From Caldilinea sp. CFX5 (GTDB lineage: Bacteria > Chloroflexota > Anaerolineae > Caldilineales > Caldilineaceae), in NCBI GenBank assembly GCA_021405325.1, contig QWII01000006.1, positions 62,001-126,000 of the forward strand: DNA of 64,000 nt. The letters are read 5' to 3'. The notes beneath the pieces are model-generated. The model saw nothing but the letters and a program-made list of their open reading frames with translations, searched no databases and was not told the origin of the DNA. The translations under genes and the position numbers were made by a program. Positions 35,963 to 44,347 of this stretch are shown here, piece after piece (the first letter of the stretch is position 1; each line of letters begins with the position of its first letter).

Positions 35963-36229
35963 TTACGCCGCCACCGGCTCCGCCGTGCTGGTCTTGCTGC
36001 TCTCGCTGTTGCGTTCGCTCTTGCTGGATGAGCCGTTGGTGCTGTTGGCTTTTTTGCTGTCGGTGATGTACCAGCCGTTGCCTTTAAAGTGAATGGCCGG
36101 GGCGCTCAGGCGGCGCGCGACGTTGGGGCTTTCACAGGTGTCGCAGGGCGGCGCCTGAGTTTGGGTAAACGAAACACGCTTTTCAAAGTTCGTGCCACAA
36201 GCGTGGCAGGTAAATTCATAAATCGGCAT
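35963..36229 (-). CDS. FmdB-family zinc-ribbon protein
   Basis: 88 aa small protein. MPIYEFTCHACGTNFEKRVSF and PPCDTCESPNVARRLS supply two CxxC knuckles of a zinc ribbon. The second half is a Ser/Lys/Asn-rich, probably unstructured tail after HFKGNGWYITD, usual for the family. Role of FmdB-type proteins is putatively regulatory. Convergent with the SDR gene. Confidence 0.9.
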   Translation of the reverse strand: MPIYEFTCHACGTNFEKRVSFTQTQAPPCDTCESPNVARRLSAPAIHFKGNGWYITDSKKANSTNGSSSKSERNSESSKTSTAEPVAA

Positions 36230-36281
36230 TGCTCAACTCCCCTATCTTATCCTACAATTGATAAGCCAAAGAAGATTTAAG

Positions 36282-36346
36282 TGGTTGGTTGGTTCGTTGG
36301 TTGGTTCGTTGGTTGAGCTTGTCGAAACCAACGAACCAACCAACCA
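36282..36346. repeat. Palindromic intergenic element, TTGGTTCG family (copy 3)
   Basis: Same design as 9551-9619: left arm to 36314, loop GAGCTTGTCGA (one change from the usual), right arm 36326-36346. The right arm is shorter than in the other copies. Confidence 0.85.
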
Positions 36347-36522
36347 TCTATCATTCTCGATTTCCCATAGAAAAGAGGGTGGCGCAGCACCCCCTCTCTA
36401 TAAAGATATGCCGCTTTTGTTAGCAAGAAACTGGCGAAGTATTAGCGATTTGTCTGAATTTGCCATCGCGTCTTCATCGCCCTGTTGTGGTATGATCAAC
36501 CGACAAAAAAGAAATCTTGATT

Positions 36523-36593
36523 GGTGGGGCGTCCGCTTGCCGGCGCTCTATGCGCCCTGCAAGCCGGGGCGCCGGCAAGCGGACGCCCCTACC
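36523..36593. repeat. GC-rich palindrome upstream of the S9 peptidase
   Basis: Arms about 36523-36546 and 36569-36593 pair with a single-base bulge. The word GGGGCGTCCGCTTGCCGG is on the left arm. It ends 25 bases before the peptidase ATG, so it lies in the mRNA leader or overlaps the promoter. Confidence 0.88.
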
Positions 36594-36618
36594 GGTATAT
36601 GGAAAAGGGAGTGGCGTA

Positions 36619-38553
36619 ATGGCAAAGAGGATCGCACCGTATGGCACCTGGCGTTCGCCGATTTCGGCGGATCTGTTGGCGACAGCCGGCATTTCACTGG
36701 GCTATTTGCAGGTGACAGGCGAAACAGTTTACTGGGTGGAAGGACGGCCGATGGAGCAGGGCCGCTATGTCATTGTCCGGCGTACCAGCGATGGACAAAG
36801 CAGCGACGTGACACCGACCGGTTACAATGCCCGCACGTTGGTGCATGAATATGGCGGCGGTATGTACTGGGTAGCGGGCGACCTTGTCTATTTCTCCAAC
36901 TTCGCCGATCAACGGCTCTATCGCCAGCCGGTTGGCGCGGCGCCGCAACCGATCACCCCGGAACCGCCGATGCCCCGTAGCTTGCGCTATGCCGATGGCC
37001 GCCTTACCCCCGATGGACAGCGGTTGATTTGTGTACGCGAACGCCACGAGGAGAGCGGAGTCTACAATGAGTTGGTCGTCTTGCCCACCGCTGGCTCGGC
37101 GGCGCCCCAAATCATTGCCGAAGGGTATGATTTCTACGCCGCACCCCGCATTAGCCCTGATGGTCGCAAGCTGGCTTGGCTGGCCTGGCGTCACCCCCAA
37201 CTACCCTGGGATGGCACTGAGCTTTGGGTGGCCGATCTGCAGACGGACGGCTCTTTACAAAATGCCCGTCTGGTCGCCGGCAGCCCCACCGAGTCGATCT
37301 TGCAACCGAGTTGGCGCAGTGACGGCGTCCTCTACTTTATCTCCGACCGCACCAACTGGTGGAATCTCTACTGTGAACGGGACGGGCAGATCGAAGCGGT
37401 GGCGCCGCTGGCTGCCGAAATCGGCGGCCCAGCCTGGGTCTTTGGTCTCTGTGACTATGTTTTCCTAAACGACGGCGCGCTTGCTTGCATCTACCGCGAT
37501 CGTGGCTTTGATTATCTGGGTCTAATTCGACCCGGCAGCCAGGTGGTAGAACCATTGCCATGCGCTTACAATACGTTGAAATGGCTTGACACGGACGGCC
37601 GCAAGCTTTGGTTGATCGGCGGCAGCCCGACGGCGCCGACAACGCTCTTTTCGCTGGAACCAGAGAGCGGCGCTGTCACCCCTGTTCAGGTCAGCGCGAC
37701 CGTTGACATTGACCCCGCCTTTTTTTCTGTACCGGAACCTTTTGAGTACCCGACCGAAAACCAGTTGACGGCACACGCTATTTTCTATCCGCCCACCAAT
37801 CCGCTCTTTGCCGCGCCGACCGATGAGCGACCCCCGCTGATCGTCATCTGTCACGGGGGACCGACCGGCGCCACTCAGGCCCAACTTGATCTGAAAATTC
37901 AGTTTTGGACCAGCCGCGGCTTTGGCGTGGTCGATGTCAACTATGGCGGCAGCACCGGCTATGGGCGCGACTACCGGCAGCGCTTGCAAGGCAGTTGGGG
38001 CATTGTCGATGTGATGGATTGTATCAACGCCGCGCGCTACTTGATCGAACAGGGGCGGGCAGACAGTCAGCGAGTCGCCATTCGCGGCGGCAGCGCCGGC
38101 GGCTATACCACCCTGCGTGCGCTCACCTGGCAAAACTTCTTCGCTACCGGCGCCAGTCACTATGGCCTGGCCGAACTGGAAACCTTTGTCTATGACACCC
38201 ACAAATTTGAATCGCGCTATCTCGACTATCTCATCGGCCCCTACCCGGAACAGAAGGATCTCTACGCCGAACGCTCCCCGGTCAACGCCGCCGATCAACT
38301 CAATGTCCCCGTCATTCTCTTCCAGGGGCTGGAAGACAAAATTGTCCCACCCTCCCAAGCCGAGATCATGATTGCTTCGTTACAGAAAAAAGGGTTGCCT
38401 TACGCCTATCTCGCCTACGAAGGGGAACAACATGGCTTCCGCAAAGCCGAAAATATCATCCGCAGCGCTGAAGCCGAACTCTATTTCTACAGTCGTATCT
38501 TTGGTTTTACGCCGGCCGATGAGATGGAACCGGTGCAGATTGAGAATTTATAG
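36619..38553 (+). CDS. S9-family serine peptidase (acylaminoacyl/dipeptidyl peptidase)
   Basis: 644 aa prolyl-oligopeptidase-type enzyme. An N-terminal beta-propeller (about residues 20-370) gates the alpha/beta-hydrolase domain (about 390-640). Catalytic Ser is in RGGSAGGYTTLRAL (about residue 495), Asp in GLEDKIVPPSQ (about 577), His in YEGEQHGFRKAENI (about 605). No signal peptide is visible, so it is likely cytoplasmic and trims short peptides. ATG 36619 is chosen because an upstream in-frame start at 36517 would translate the palindrome; GGGAGTGG precedes 36619. Confidence 0.92.
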   Translation: MAKRIAPYGTWRSPISADLLATAGISLGYLQVTGETVYWVEGRPMEQGRYVIVRRTSDGQSSDVTPTGYNARTLVHEYGGGMYWVAGDLVYFSNFADQRLYRQPVGAAPQPITPEPPMPRSLRYADGRLTPDGQRLICVRERHEESGVYNELVVLPTAGSAAPQIIAEGYDFYAAPRISPDGRKLAWLAWRHPQLPWDGTELWVADLQTDGSLQNARLVAGSPTESILQPSWRSDGVLYFISDRTNWWNLYCERDGQIEAVAPLAAEIGGPAWVFGLCDYVFLNDGALACIYRDRGFDYLGLIRPGSQVVEPLPCAYNTLKWLDTDGRKLWLIGGSPTAPTTLFSLEPESGAVTPVQVSATVDIDPAFFSVPEPFEYPTENQLTAHAIFYPPTNPLFAAPTDERPPLIVICHGGPTGATQAQLDLKIQFWTSRGFGVVDVNYGGSTGYGRDYRQRLQGSWGIVDVMDCINAARYLIEQGRADSQRVAIRGGSAGGYTTLRALTWQNFFATGASHYGLAELETFVYDTHKFESRYLDYLIGPYPEQKDLYAERSPVNAADQLNVPVILFQGLEDKIVPPSQAEIMIASLQKKGLPYAYLAYEGEQHGFRKAENIIRSAEAELYFYSRIFGFTPADEMEPVQIENL

Positions 38554-38562
38554 GGGTCAGGT

Positions 38563-38636
38563 GTTGGTTGGTTCGTTGGTTGGTTCGTTGATTTGTTCGT
38601 TGGTTGAGCCTGTCGAAACCAACGAACAAACCAACT
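38563..38636. repeat. Palindromic intergenic element, TTGGTTCG family (copy 4)
   Basis: Same family as 9551-9619 with GAGCCTGTCGA loop (about 38606-38616), but the arms carry a TTTGTTCG variant that is matched on the other arm (GAACAAA). It lies between the convergent peptidase and nitroreductase genes. Confidence 0.88.
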
Positions 38637-38639
38637 CAC

Positions 38640-39305
38640 TTACACAAACGTCGCAATCTCTTCCAACGCCTTCTTGGTAATCGCCGGCACCTGAGCATTT
38701 TCCGCCGGGTAGCCGACGACCAAGAGGAGGAAGGGGCGTTCATTGGTGGGGCGGCCCAGGATTTCGTTGAGGAACCCCATGGGACTGGGTGTATGGGTGA
38801 GCGTAACCAGACCGGCGTGGTGGAGTGCGGCAATCAGCAGGCCGGTGGCGATGCCGACCGATTCGGTCACATAGTAATGTTTGATCTTGCCGCCATCGGC
38901 GCCCATGCCATAGGTCTCGGCAAAGATGGCGATGAGATAGGGCGCGATTGCGAGAAACGGTTTGTTTGCGTCGGTGCCGAGCGGGGCCAGGGCGTCCAAC
39001 CATTCTTGCGAGGCGCGCCGTTCGTAAAATTCCCGTTCTTCCGCTTCGGCGGCCTGGCGAATGCGGCTTTTGATTGCTGGATCACTCACCGCTACAAAGT
39101 GCCAAGGCTGCTGGTTGGCGCCGCTGGGCGCAGTGCCGGCGGTGCGTAGACAAGCCTCGATCACACTGCGCGGCACCGGTCGATCCGAGAAATCGCGCAC
39201 GGTGCGGCGGCGGCGCATCTCATCATAAAAGGCGCTGGCCCGCGCCTGCATCTCTGCTAACGGATAGCTCTGATAGGTGGTTAAAGGCGCCTGATTTGCT
39301 GGCAT
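38640..39305 (-). CDS. Nitroreductase-family flavoprotein
   Basis: 221 aa FMN-dependent enzyme. [14 protein letters not shown] (about residues 31-44) binds the FMN phosphate, [15 protein letters not shown] (about 56-70) is the family signature, and [20 protein letters not shown] (about 163-182) completes the FMN pocket. The general pattern resembles the iodotyrosine-deiodinase/BluB branch more than NfsB. Substrate unknown. It probably works as a homodimer in the cytoplasm. Confidence 0.88.
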   Translation of the reverse strand: MPANQAPLTTYQSYPLAEMQARASAFYDEMRRRRTVRDFSDRPVPRSVIEACLRTAGTAPSGANQQPWHFVAVSDPAIKSRIRQAAEAEEREFYERRASQEWLDALAPLGTDANKPFLAIAPYLIAIFAETYGMGADGGKIKHYYVTESVGIATGLLIAALHHAGLVTLTHTPSPMGFLNEILGRPTNERPFLLLVVGYPAENAQVPAITKKALEEIATFV

Positions 39306-39435
39306 GGCACTGCTGTCCTCGTTTCAATCACTGGTGGAAAGATGGCTGGTAGTCTAGTTTACCACATCAGTATTGATCCTAATACAAAACGTCGGCATAT
39401 GATGCAAATTGCCGCCATTTTGTTACACAAGTGCT

Positions 39436-40122
39436 TTACGCTTCAAACGCCAAAACCCGCAACGGGATAGCGTCCGTAGCATAGACCGGCAACGGTTGGG
39501 CAAAAACATAGACGCGACTGCTCTGTAACGCCGCCAGGTTGGCCAAGCTTTCGATCAAGGGAATCCCCCGTTCAAAGAGCAGCCGGTGATTGACCAGCGC
39601 CTTGGTATTCGGCAACTCCAGCCCCGGTGTGTCGATGCCAAGCAGCTTGATCCCTTGCGCCACCAGCCAGGCCAGCGCCTCCGGTGTCGGATAAGGCGGA
39701 TAGCTGCCATCCACGGCCCGCCCGGCCCAGTCGAAGTGAAGAAAGACAATATCGCCGTCCCGCACGCCGCCGGCCTGTTGCGCCGCTGCGGCTAATCGGG
39801 GCTGCCCAACCGGCTGCGACCAGGCCACATCGCGCAGATCGAGAATCACCGTCTCGCCAAAGAAGCGCTCGACCGGCAATGCGCCCACCGAAGCCCCGTC
39901 GGCCAGCGCATGGTACGGCGCTTCGACATGGGTGCCGGCGTGGCCGCTCAGGTGGAGCTGGGTCACGACATACCAACGCCCGCTGGGTGGCGTGGTCGCC
40001 GGGTCGGCCACAATGCTCTCGACTTGGGTTTCATAGCGGAACCACGGGTGCTGATTCGGCCCTACCCGCAATGGCTGCGAGAGATCGACCATGCGGCGGT
40101 AGTGAAAAGTTGGTGCAGCCAT
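39436..40122 (-). CDS. Cyclase-family metal-dependent hydrolase (PF04199 type)
   Basis: 228 aa protein of the bacterial kynurenine-formamidase/isatin-hydrolase fold. The metal motif reads HLSGHAGTHVEAPYH (about residues 54-68); the usual HxGTHxDxPxH has Glu in place of Asp. Members hydrolyse cyclic amides or esters. It lies 3 bases downstream of a TIM-barrel isomerase gene on the same strand, so both are in one operon. The reaction is likely opening of a ring in a sugar or amide. Confidence 0.82.
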   Translation of the reverse strand: MAAPTFHYRRMVDLSQPLRVGPNQHPWFRYETQVESIVADPATTPPSGRWYVVTQLHLSGHAGTHVEAPYHALADGASVGALPVERFFGETVILDLRDVAWSQPVGQPRLAAAAQQAGGVRDGDIVFLHFDWAGRAVDGSYPPYPTPEALAWLVAQGIKLLGIDTPGLELPNTKALVNHRLLFERGIPLIESLANLAALQSSRVYVFAQPLPVYATDAIPLRVLAFEA

Positions 40123-40125
40123 CGT

Positions 40126-40923
40126 TCACCCCCTTGCGGCTTGTTTTAACATGGTTGCCGCTTCCGCCGGTGAAGCGTAGGCCGGCAATGGCCCCGTCTG
40201 GGTAACGCGGCCATCGTACCCGGCGCGGCGCAGCGTTTGCAGAAAGTGGCGATGCTCCGCCGGTGTGCTTTGCGGACGCCCACGGCCCGGCTCGGCAATA
40301 TGGGCGTGGATCAGGTGTGGCCCCGCCGGCAGCAACTCGTCCATCGCCTCCCCGTTCAGTTGCATGTGGAAAAAGTCGGCCATGAGTTGCGCATGGGGGC
40401 GATTGACGCTTTGCACCAGGTTGAGCGCCTCGGCCACGGTGTTGAGCAGATTGGCGTCATCGCGATTGTACGGCTCCAGCGCCACCCGCACCCCGCGCGG
40501 GCGGCCAAGCTCATCGCACATCTGCAAGAAGTCGGCCACTTGCGCCAAGGCCCGTGCGCGCTCAAAGCCCGGCGGCGCCCAGCGCGAAGCGCCGCTGCCA
40601 TAGCCGATAACATCAATACCGAGCGTCTGCATGTGGTCAAAGATGCGGGTCGTATAGGTCCGCAACCGCCGCGGATTGACGTCCGGCCCCACGACCATCA
40701 AGCCGTTGGCTTCCGGCTCCGGCATAAAGCCACAGAGTGTCGTCACCGGTACAGGCGAGGTACGAATGCGTTGGAGGGCCGCCCGCGCCGCTGGTGAGAT
40801 GGCTTCCTCCGGCCGCAGAAAATCAGGGTCAAGCAGCCACGGGAGCGCTTCGGCATAGTCATAGCCCCAGGCGGCGACATCCTCTAATTGGTTGAGATCA
40901 GAAATTAAATAGCCGATCTGCAT
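40126..40923 (-). CDS. Sugar phosphate isomerase/epimerase (xylose-isomerase-like TIM barrel)
   Basis: 265 aa protein. Barrel strands and metal-type residues are seen: Glu in VRVALEPYNRDD (about residue 150), His in LMADFFHMQL (about 180), HAHIAEPGRG (about 208) and the final Glu region before TPAEHRHFL. ATG 40923 is preferred: a purine-rich GAAAGGGG site precedes it, while the longer in-frame start at 41058 would overlap the DarG-like gene and has an unconserved Cys-rich N-terminus. It forms an operon with the cyclase-type hydrolase. Substrate unknown, probably a keto-sugar. Confidence 0.85.
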   Translation of the reverse strand: MQIGYLISDLNQLEDVAAWGYDYAEALPWLLDPDFLRPEEAISPAARAALQRIRTSPVPVTTLCGFMPEPEANGLMVVGPDVNPRRLRTYTTRIFDHMQTLGIDVIGYGSGASRWAPPGFERARALAQVADFLQMCDELGRPRGVRVALEPYNRDDANLLNTVAEALNLVQSVNRPHAQLMADFFHMQLNGEAMDELLPAGPHLIHAHIAEPGRGRPQSTPAEHRHFLQTLRRAGYDGRVTQTGPLPAYASPAEAATMLKQAARG

Positions 40924-40964
40924 TGGGATACCCCTTTCTCTAGAGCAGAGACGAGCAGCCATAA

Positions 40965-42008
40965 TTACATCGCATTCACAAGTCCGTGGTCGGCTAAACG
41001 TTGCCAAGCAACCTGGATATGGGCAGGATGAAAGGTTTTCTGTTTGCGCCCTGTCCACTGGTGAATACCGGCAATGGCTTGATCGGCGTTCACTACCGCC
41101 GGTTCTTCATGGGTCGCCAGCCAATGCACCGATGCCAGCAACTCCATACCATAGGGGGTTTCAAAGCCTTCGATCACTGCCGATACGCGTTGGAGGCGCT
41201 GCAACGAAGCTGTGGCCCCTTGTAGAACCGCGTCCGCTGCGGTGACGGCATCGGGCAGGAGTTGCAGTTCGGCGTCGGGCTTTTGGCTATCACCATAGCC
41301 GCGAATGTAGTGACCCTCTAAGCGTTCCAACACTTTATTCAAATTGTGGGCATAAGGTCCATACCACCGTTTGGTAAAATTGAGATGCAGTGGTTCATCG
41401 GCCTCTTGTAAAAAATAAGCCAATTTCTGAATTTCGAGCAAAGAGAGACGATAGGCCAGTTGGTTGTACCGCTCGATTAACTTGATGAGGAGCGCCCGCG
41501 GTGGCGTCAAGGGCTGGCGGGCCGTGCCGATGGGCATACTTTCGGCATCCGGTGTACCTGTCGGCGCATAGAGCAGCACATGGACAGCGGGCAATACGGC
41601 AAAGGCTTGTTCGATCAATGGGTGCACGACGGCCCAATCAAGACCCCCTAGGCCACAACCCAACGGCGGCACGGCAATGGAGCCAATCCCCCGTTGTTTC
41701 ACTTCGTCAATCAGGGCAACCAATCCTTGCTCAACGTAAGCCAAACACGATTTTCCCCGCCAGTGGGCTTTGGTAGGAAAATTGATAATATAGCGCGGGT
41801 TATAGAGCGCGCTTGTTTCATAGACAAACATACGGCCAATCTGTACTTCGCCATGGGCGCAGGCACGTTGATAGGCGGCAAAGTTCGCCGGAAAGGCTTG
41901 CTTAAATTGGAGGGCAATGCCTTTGCCCATATAGCCATCGGTATTGACGGTGTTGACCAAGGCTTCAGCGTCGGCTTTGAGCAGATTGCCGTGAGTTAGT
42001 TCAATCAT
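40965..42008 (-). CDS. darG: DarG-like macrodomain protein (orphan antitoxin)
   Basis: 347 aa. The N-terminal macrodomain (about residues 1-155) has the ADP-ribose signature LVNTVNTDGYMGKGIALQF (residues 17-35) and PPLGCGLGGLDWAVVHPLI (about 122-140), as in DarG, which strips ADP-ribose from DNA. The C-terminal part (about 165-345) includes ALLIKLIERYNQLAYRLSLL and FTKRWYGPYAHNLNKVLERL, matching the second domain of DarG. The partner toxin gene darT would be expected directly upstream, but only a TnpB relic lies there. GAAGGTGAC precedes ATG 42008, chosen over 42041. It may persist as an anti-toxin for phage or neighbour DarT, or for DNA repair. Confidence 0.85.
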   Translation of the reverse strand: MIELTHGNLLKADAEALVNTVNTDGYMGKGIALQFKQAFPANFAAYQRACAHGEVQIGRMFVYETSALYNPRYIINFPTKAHWRGKSCLAYVEQGLVALIDEVKQRGIGSIAVPPLGCGLGGLDWAVVHPLIEQAFAVLPAVHVLLYAPTGTPDAESMPIGTARQPLTPPRALLIKLIERYNQLAYRLSLLEIQKLAYFLQEADEPLHLNFTKRWYGPYAHNLNKVLERLEGHYIRGYGDSQKPDAELQLLPDAVTAADAVLQGATASLQRLQRVSAVIEGFETPYGMELLASVHWLATHEEPAVVNADQAIAGIHQWTGRKQKTFHPAHIQVAWQRLADHGLVNAM

Positions 42009-42092
42009 GGTGTCACCTTCAATCTTTATAGTACCAATCACGACGGACCTTTACAGCAAAACGCATTGGCATAGGAAAGTTCTGTGACTACT

Positions 42093-42113
42093 CCCACGGC
42101 TAAAGCACGTGGG
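42093..42113. repeat. IS200/IS605-type end hairpin
   Basis: CCCACG at 42093-42098 pairs with CGTGGG at 42108-42113, the usual stem at the 3' end of IS605-group tnpB genes, overlapping the stop codon of the TnpB relic. In active elements this part is transcribed as the guide omegaRNA scaffold. Confidence 0.65.
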
Positions 42114-42540
42114 CTTCTATGGCTTCGTCTACCGAAGTAGCGCCAATACTCGCTAATCCACGAGCAAGAATATTCAAAGCGGCATTCTGATCACGGCTGA
42201 TTTTCAAGCCGCAGGTAGGACAAGCATGGATACGCACAGACAAGTCTTTGGGAACAATACAACCGCAACCGGAACAGGTTTGCGTTGTTCCTCTTGGGTT
42301 AACCAGTGCGACACCCCTACCAGCGTTTGCAGCTTTGTAGGTGGTGAATTGCACGAATTGACCCCAGGCTACATCCGCAATGCCCCGGCTGATCGCTTTG
42401 CGGGCGCCTTGCGCCACCGTCTTGTTGCCGTTAGACTGCATATCCTGAATGTCGAGTTTTTCAAACGCAATAAACTGGTATTCATTGACCAGCTTGCGCG
42501 ATTCTTGATGAGCAAAATTGTTCCGCCGATAAGCCGATAG
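42100..42540 (-). pseudogene. tnpB: TnpB (IS200/IS605 OrfB) C-terminal relic
   Basis: Only the last ~145 residues survive. Seen in order: QESRKLVNEYQFIAFEKLDI with the RuvC-II Glu, then AWGQFVQFTTYKAAN, the zinc finger CSGCG...CPTCG, and the RuvC-III Asp in SRDQNAALNIL. The N-terminal half with the RuvC-I Asp is absent, and no start codon or partner tnpA is seen, so no nuclease can be made. It occupies the place where darT would be expected. Upstream of 42540 no continuous match was recognised. Confidence 0.85.
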
Positions 42541-42658
42541 GCTTTCTTTTCCCCTCTCAAACTCTCCCCATGATCGTAAAGGTATAGTGAGGTTCCATGA
42601 GCGGTTGAGTTACTGACGCTGCATGCTGGAAAAGCCAAGGATCATTTGTTCTATTTCA

Positions 42659-43150
42659 TCACGCGGCCAGCCGATTGGCAAATTCGAGGATCTCTGTTAC
42701 CTGACTATCGCTAAAGAGTTTAGTCACAGCGCCGATGTGGCTAAAGGGCGGACGTTGCAGATCCTGCGCGTTCAACCGACTCTGGCGCAGCACTGCGGAC
42801 CGGATCGCCCGCAAAAAGCGGATTTGGGTAGCGGTAAAGTGGGGATGATCGGCCAGAAAGCGTTCAAAGGCCGTCTCAATCTCGGCCTCACGGCTGGGCA
42901 AGCGGCTCAAGCCCAGAATGTGACGCACAAAATCGAGCAGCCGGGCATTGGGCAAGCGGTAAACCTGTTGCAACACTCCCTCGCTGATATAGAGGTCAGG
43001 GCGGTTGAGGGTGGCGGCCAGGGTTGCACTGTCGGCGGCGGTCAACTCCTCGCCGCGCTGCAACTTGCGCAGGGTCGGGTGTTCACGGGCCAGTTATTGG
43101 ATCGCCGCCTCGACCTGTTCACGATAGGTGTCATGTTGAGTTAATTCCAA
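42659..43150 (-). pseudogene. hsdR: Type I restriction HsdR C-terminal relic with in-frame stop
   Basis: The minus-strand frame encodes the end of a type I restriction R subunit (EcoEI_R_C type): TYREQVEAAIQ, then LAREHPTLRKLQRGEELTAA, HPHFTATQIRFLRAIRSAV and a FANRLAA terminus. A TAA at 43094-43096 interrupts it between EAAIQ and LAREH. Helicase and nuclease domains are missing, as are hsdM and hsdS. It is therefore a relic. A shorter ORF starting near 43063 could be translated but would be only part of the C-terminal helical domain. Confidence 0.78.
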
Positions 43151-43175
43151 ACAACTGTGTCTTTCTCACGCAAAT

Positions 43176-44180
43176 TTAGTCCACTGCACGCCAGATTGCC
43201 AAACGATTCTCGCGAAATCCCTCCCCAACACCGGCATAAACAAACCCCAGCGCTTGAAAAACCGCTTGCTTGGCGACATCCTCGGCTACAATCTGGGCGC
43301 ACAAGGTTGTTGCCCCTTGGGTGCGCGCCCAGTCACAGGCAGCCTTGATCAGGTCAGGCCAGGCTGTAGCAAAGCGGTGATGGACAAAGCCATCGATCTG
43401 ATAAACGAGCGCGTTAAGATCATGGTCAGGGCGCCGGGCCGTCGCCAGCCCGACCACTCGCCCATCAGTTGTGCGTGCGGCGAAGAAAGCGCCTACACCG
43501 TTCGCCAGGGCGCGGATATACCGTGGATACAAGCCCATACAGGAATTCTGCGTCTGGTAACGACAGGAGTAGAGACCTACATTGGCATCTAACACCGGGC
43601 TATCATGGGGCGTCAAGATCAGCGGGATCATCGGCACGCGCACATCGGGGCCGGCCAGACTGATCGTCACTTGGCCGGGTCGGCGGAAATAATCGACCAA
43701 AAACTCTTCGGGCGAACCGCCTGCCGTAAGATTCACCATCAGATTAGCGCCGGCTAACTTGCGCCACCCCAACCGCTGGTAGATCCGCACTGCGGCGGGG
43801 TTCACCGTGCCAAGAAAAAAAGCTTCACCGCCGGCCGCGCGAAAATCAGCGAGGGCCTGGCGACAGAGGTCGCTGGCGATGCCTTGCCCGCGGAATTGGG
43901 GCGCGGTCGCCACTTCGCCAAAGCCCGCCAGCGCCGGCACGGTCGTCGATTGCATCATAAAACAGGTGCCGGCCAGTTCTGTCCCGGCGCGCTGGAGATA
44001 GAGCGTACTGCGGCTGGTCGCTTCTTCCGCCCCCAAAAACACGGCGCGCTCTACGTCCCAGGCCGCTTCACCAAAAATCGCGGTCCAGAAGGGGAATAGC
44101 TCGTCGATTAATTCATCGGGAATCGGGATCGGGTATTTCATTGCAGGTTTGGGTTCTGTAAAATAAATTCTGTTTGGCAT
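43176..44180 (-). CDS. GNAT family N-acetyltransferase (two-domain)
   Basis: 334 aa. The first GNAT core is near residues 60-150: VATAPQFRGQGIASDLCRQAL carries the Q/RxxGxG/A acetyl-CoA loop and NPAAVRIYQRLGWRKL the last strand. A second GNAT-like half is seen near residues 190-330 (DGRVVGLATARRPD, ALGFVYAGVGEGFRENRLAIW), though its CoA loop is less clear. Two-domain GNATs often act on antibiotics or small amines. A start at 44141 is also possible; neither has a strong ribosome site. Upstream is a long palindrome (44196-44268). Confidence 0.78.
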   Translation of the reverse strand: MPNRIYFTEPKPAMKYPIPIPDELIDELFPFWTAIFGEAAWDVERAVFLGAEEATSRSTLYLQRAGTELAGTCFMMQSTTVPALAGFGEVATAPQFRGQGIASDLCRQALADFRAAGGEAFFLGTVNPAAVRIYQRLGWRKLAGANLMVNLTAGGSPEEFLVDYFRRPGQVTISLAGPDVRVPMIPLILTPHDSPVLDANVGLYSCRYQTQNSCMGLYPRYIRALANGVGAFFAARTTDGRVVGLATARRPDHDLNALVYQIDGFVHHRFATAWPDLIKAACDWARTQGATTLCAQIVAEDVAKQAVFQALGFVYAGVGEGFRENRLAIWRAVD

Positions 44181-44195
44181 TGGTTGCCCCCAGCC

Positions 44196-44268
44196 ATATC
44201 ACCGCGAATCATGGGATTAGCGAATCGTTGTAGGAAAAATTCGCTAATCCCATGATTCGCGGTGATAT
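44196..44268. repeat. Palindromic element, ATATCACCGCG family (copy 1)
   Basis: Perfect 30-bp arms 44196-44225 and 44239-44268 around 13 bases. A second copy at 54342-54416 differs at a triplet inside the arm and at the complementary triplet, keeping full pairing. Confidence 0.92.
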
Positions 44269-44347
44269 TGGGCAGGCTACACAACGTAATAGATTAGACG
44301 CGTCCCATAAGAACAAAAGCGCACATCGTTCTTTCCTGGCAAGCGCC

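Noticed and set aside
35963..35975. Intrinsic terminators at every palindrome
   Set aside because: Most lack a T-tract on either strand, so I called only the elements at 2059-2122 and 61818-61846 terminators.
40965..42638. Complete DarTG toxin-antitoxin system
   Set aside because: Only the DarG-like half is present; the upstream reading frames belong to TnpB and show no ADP-ribosyltransferase motif.
42623..43144. Plus-strand 173-codon frame opposite the HsdR relic
   Set aside because: No family resemblance, and the minus strand translates to recognisable HsdR C-terminal sequence.
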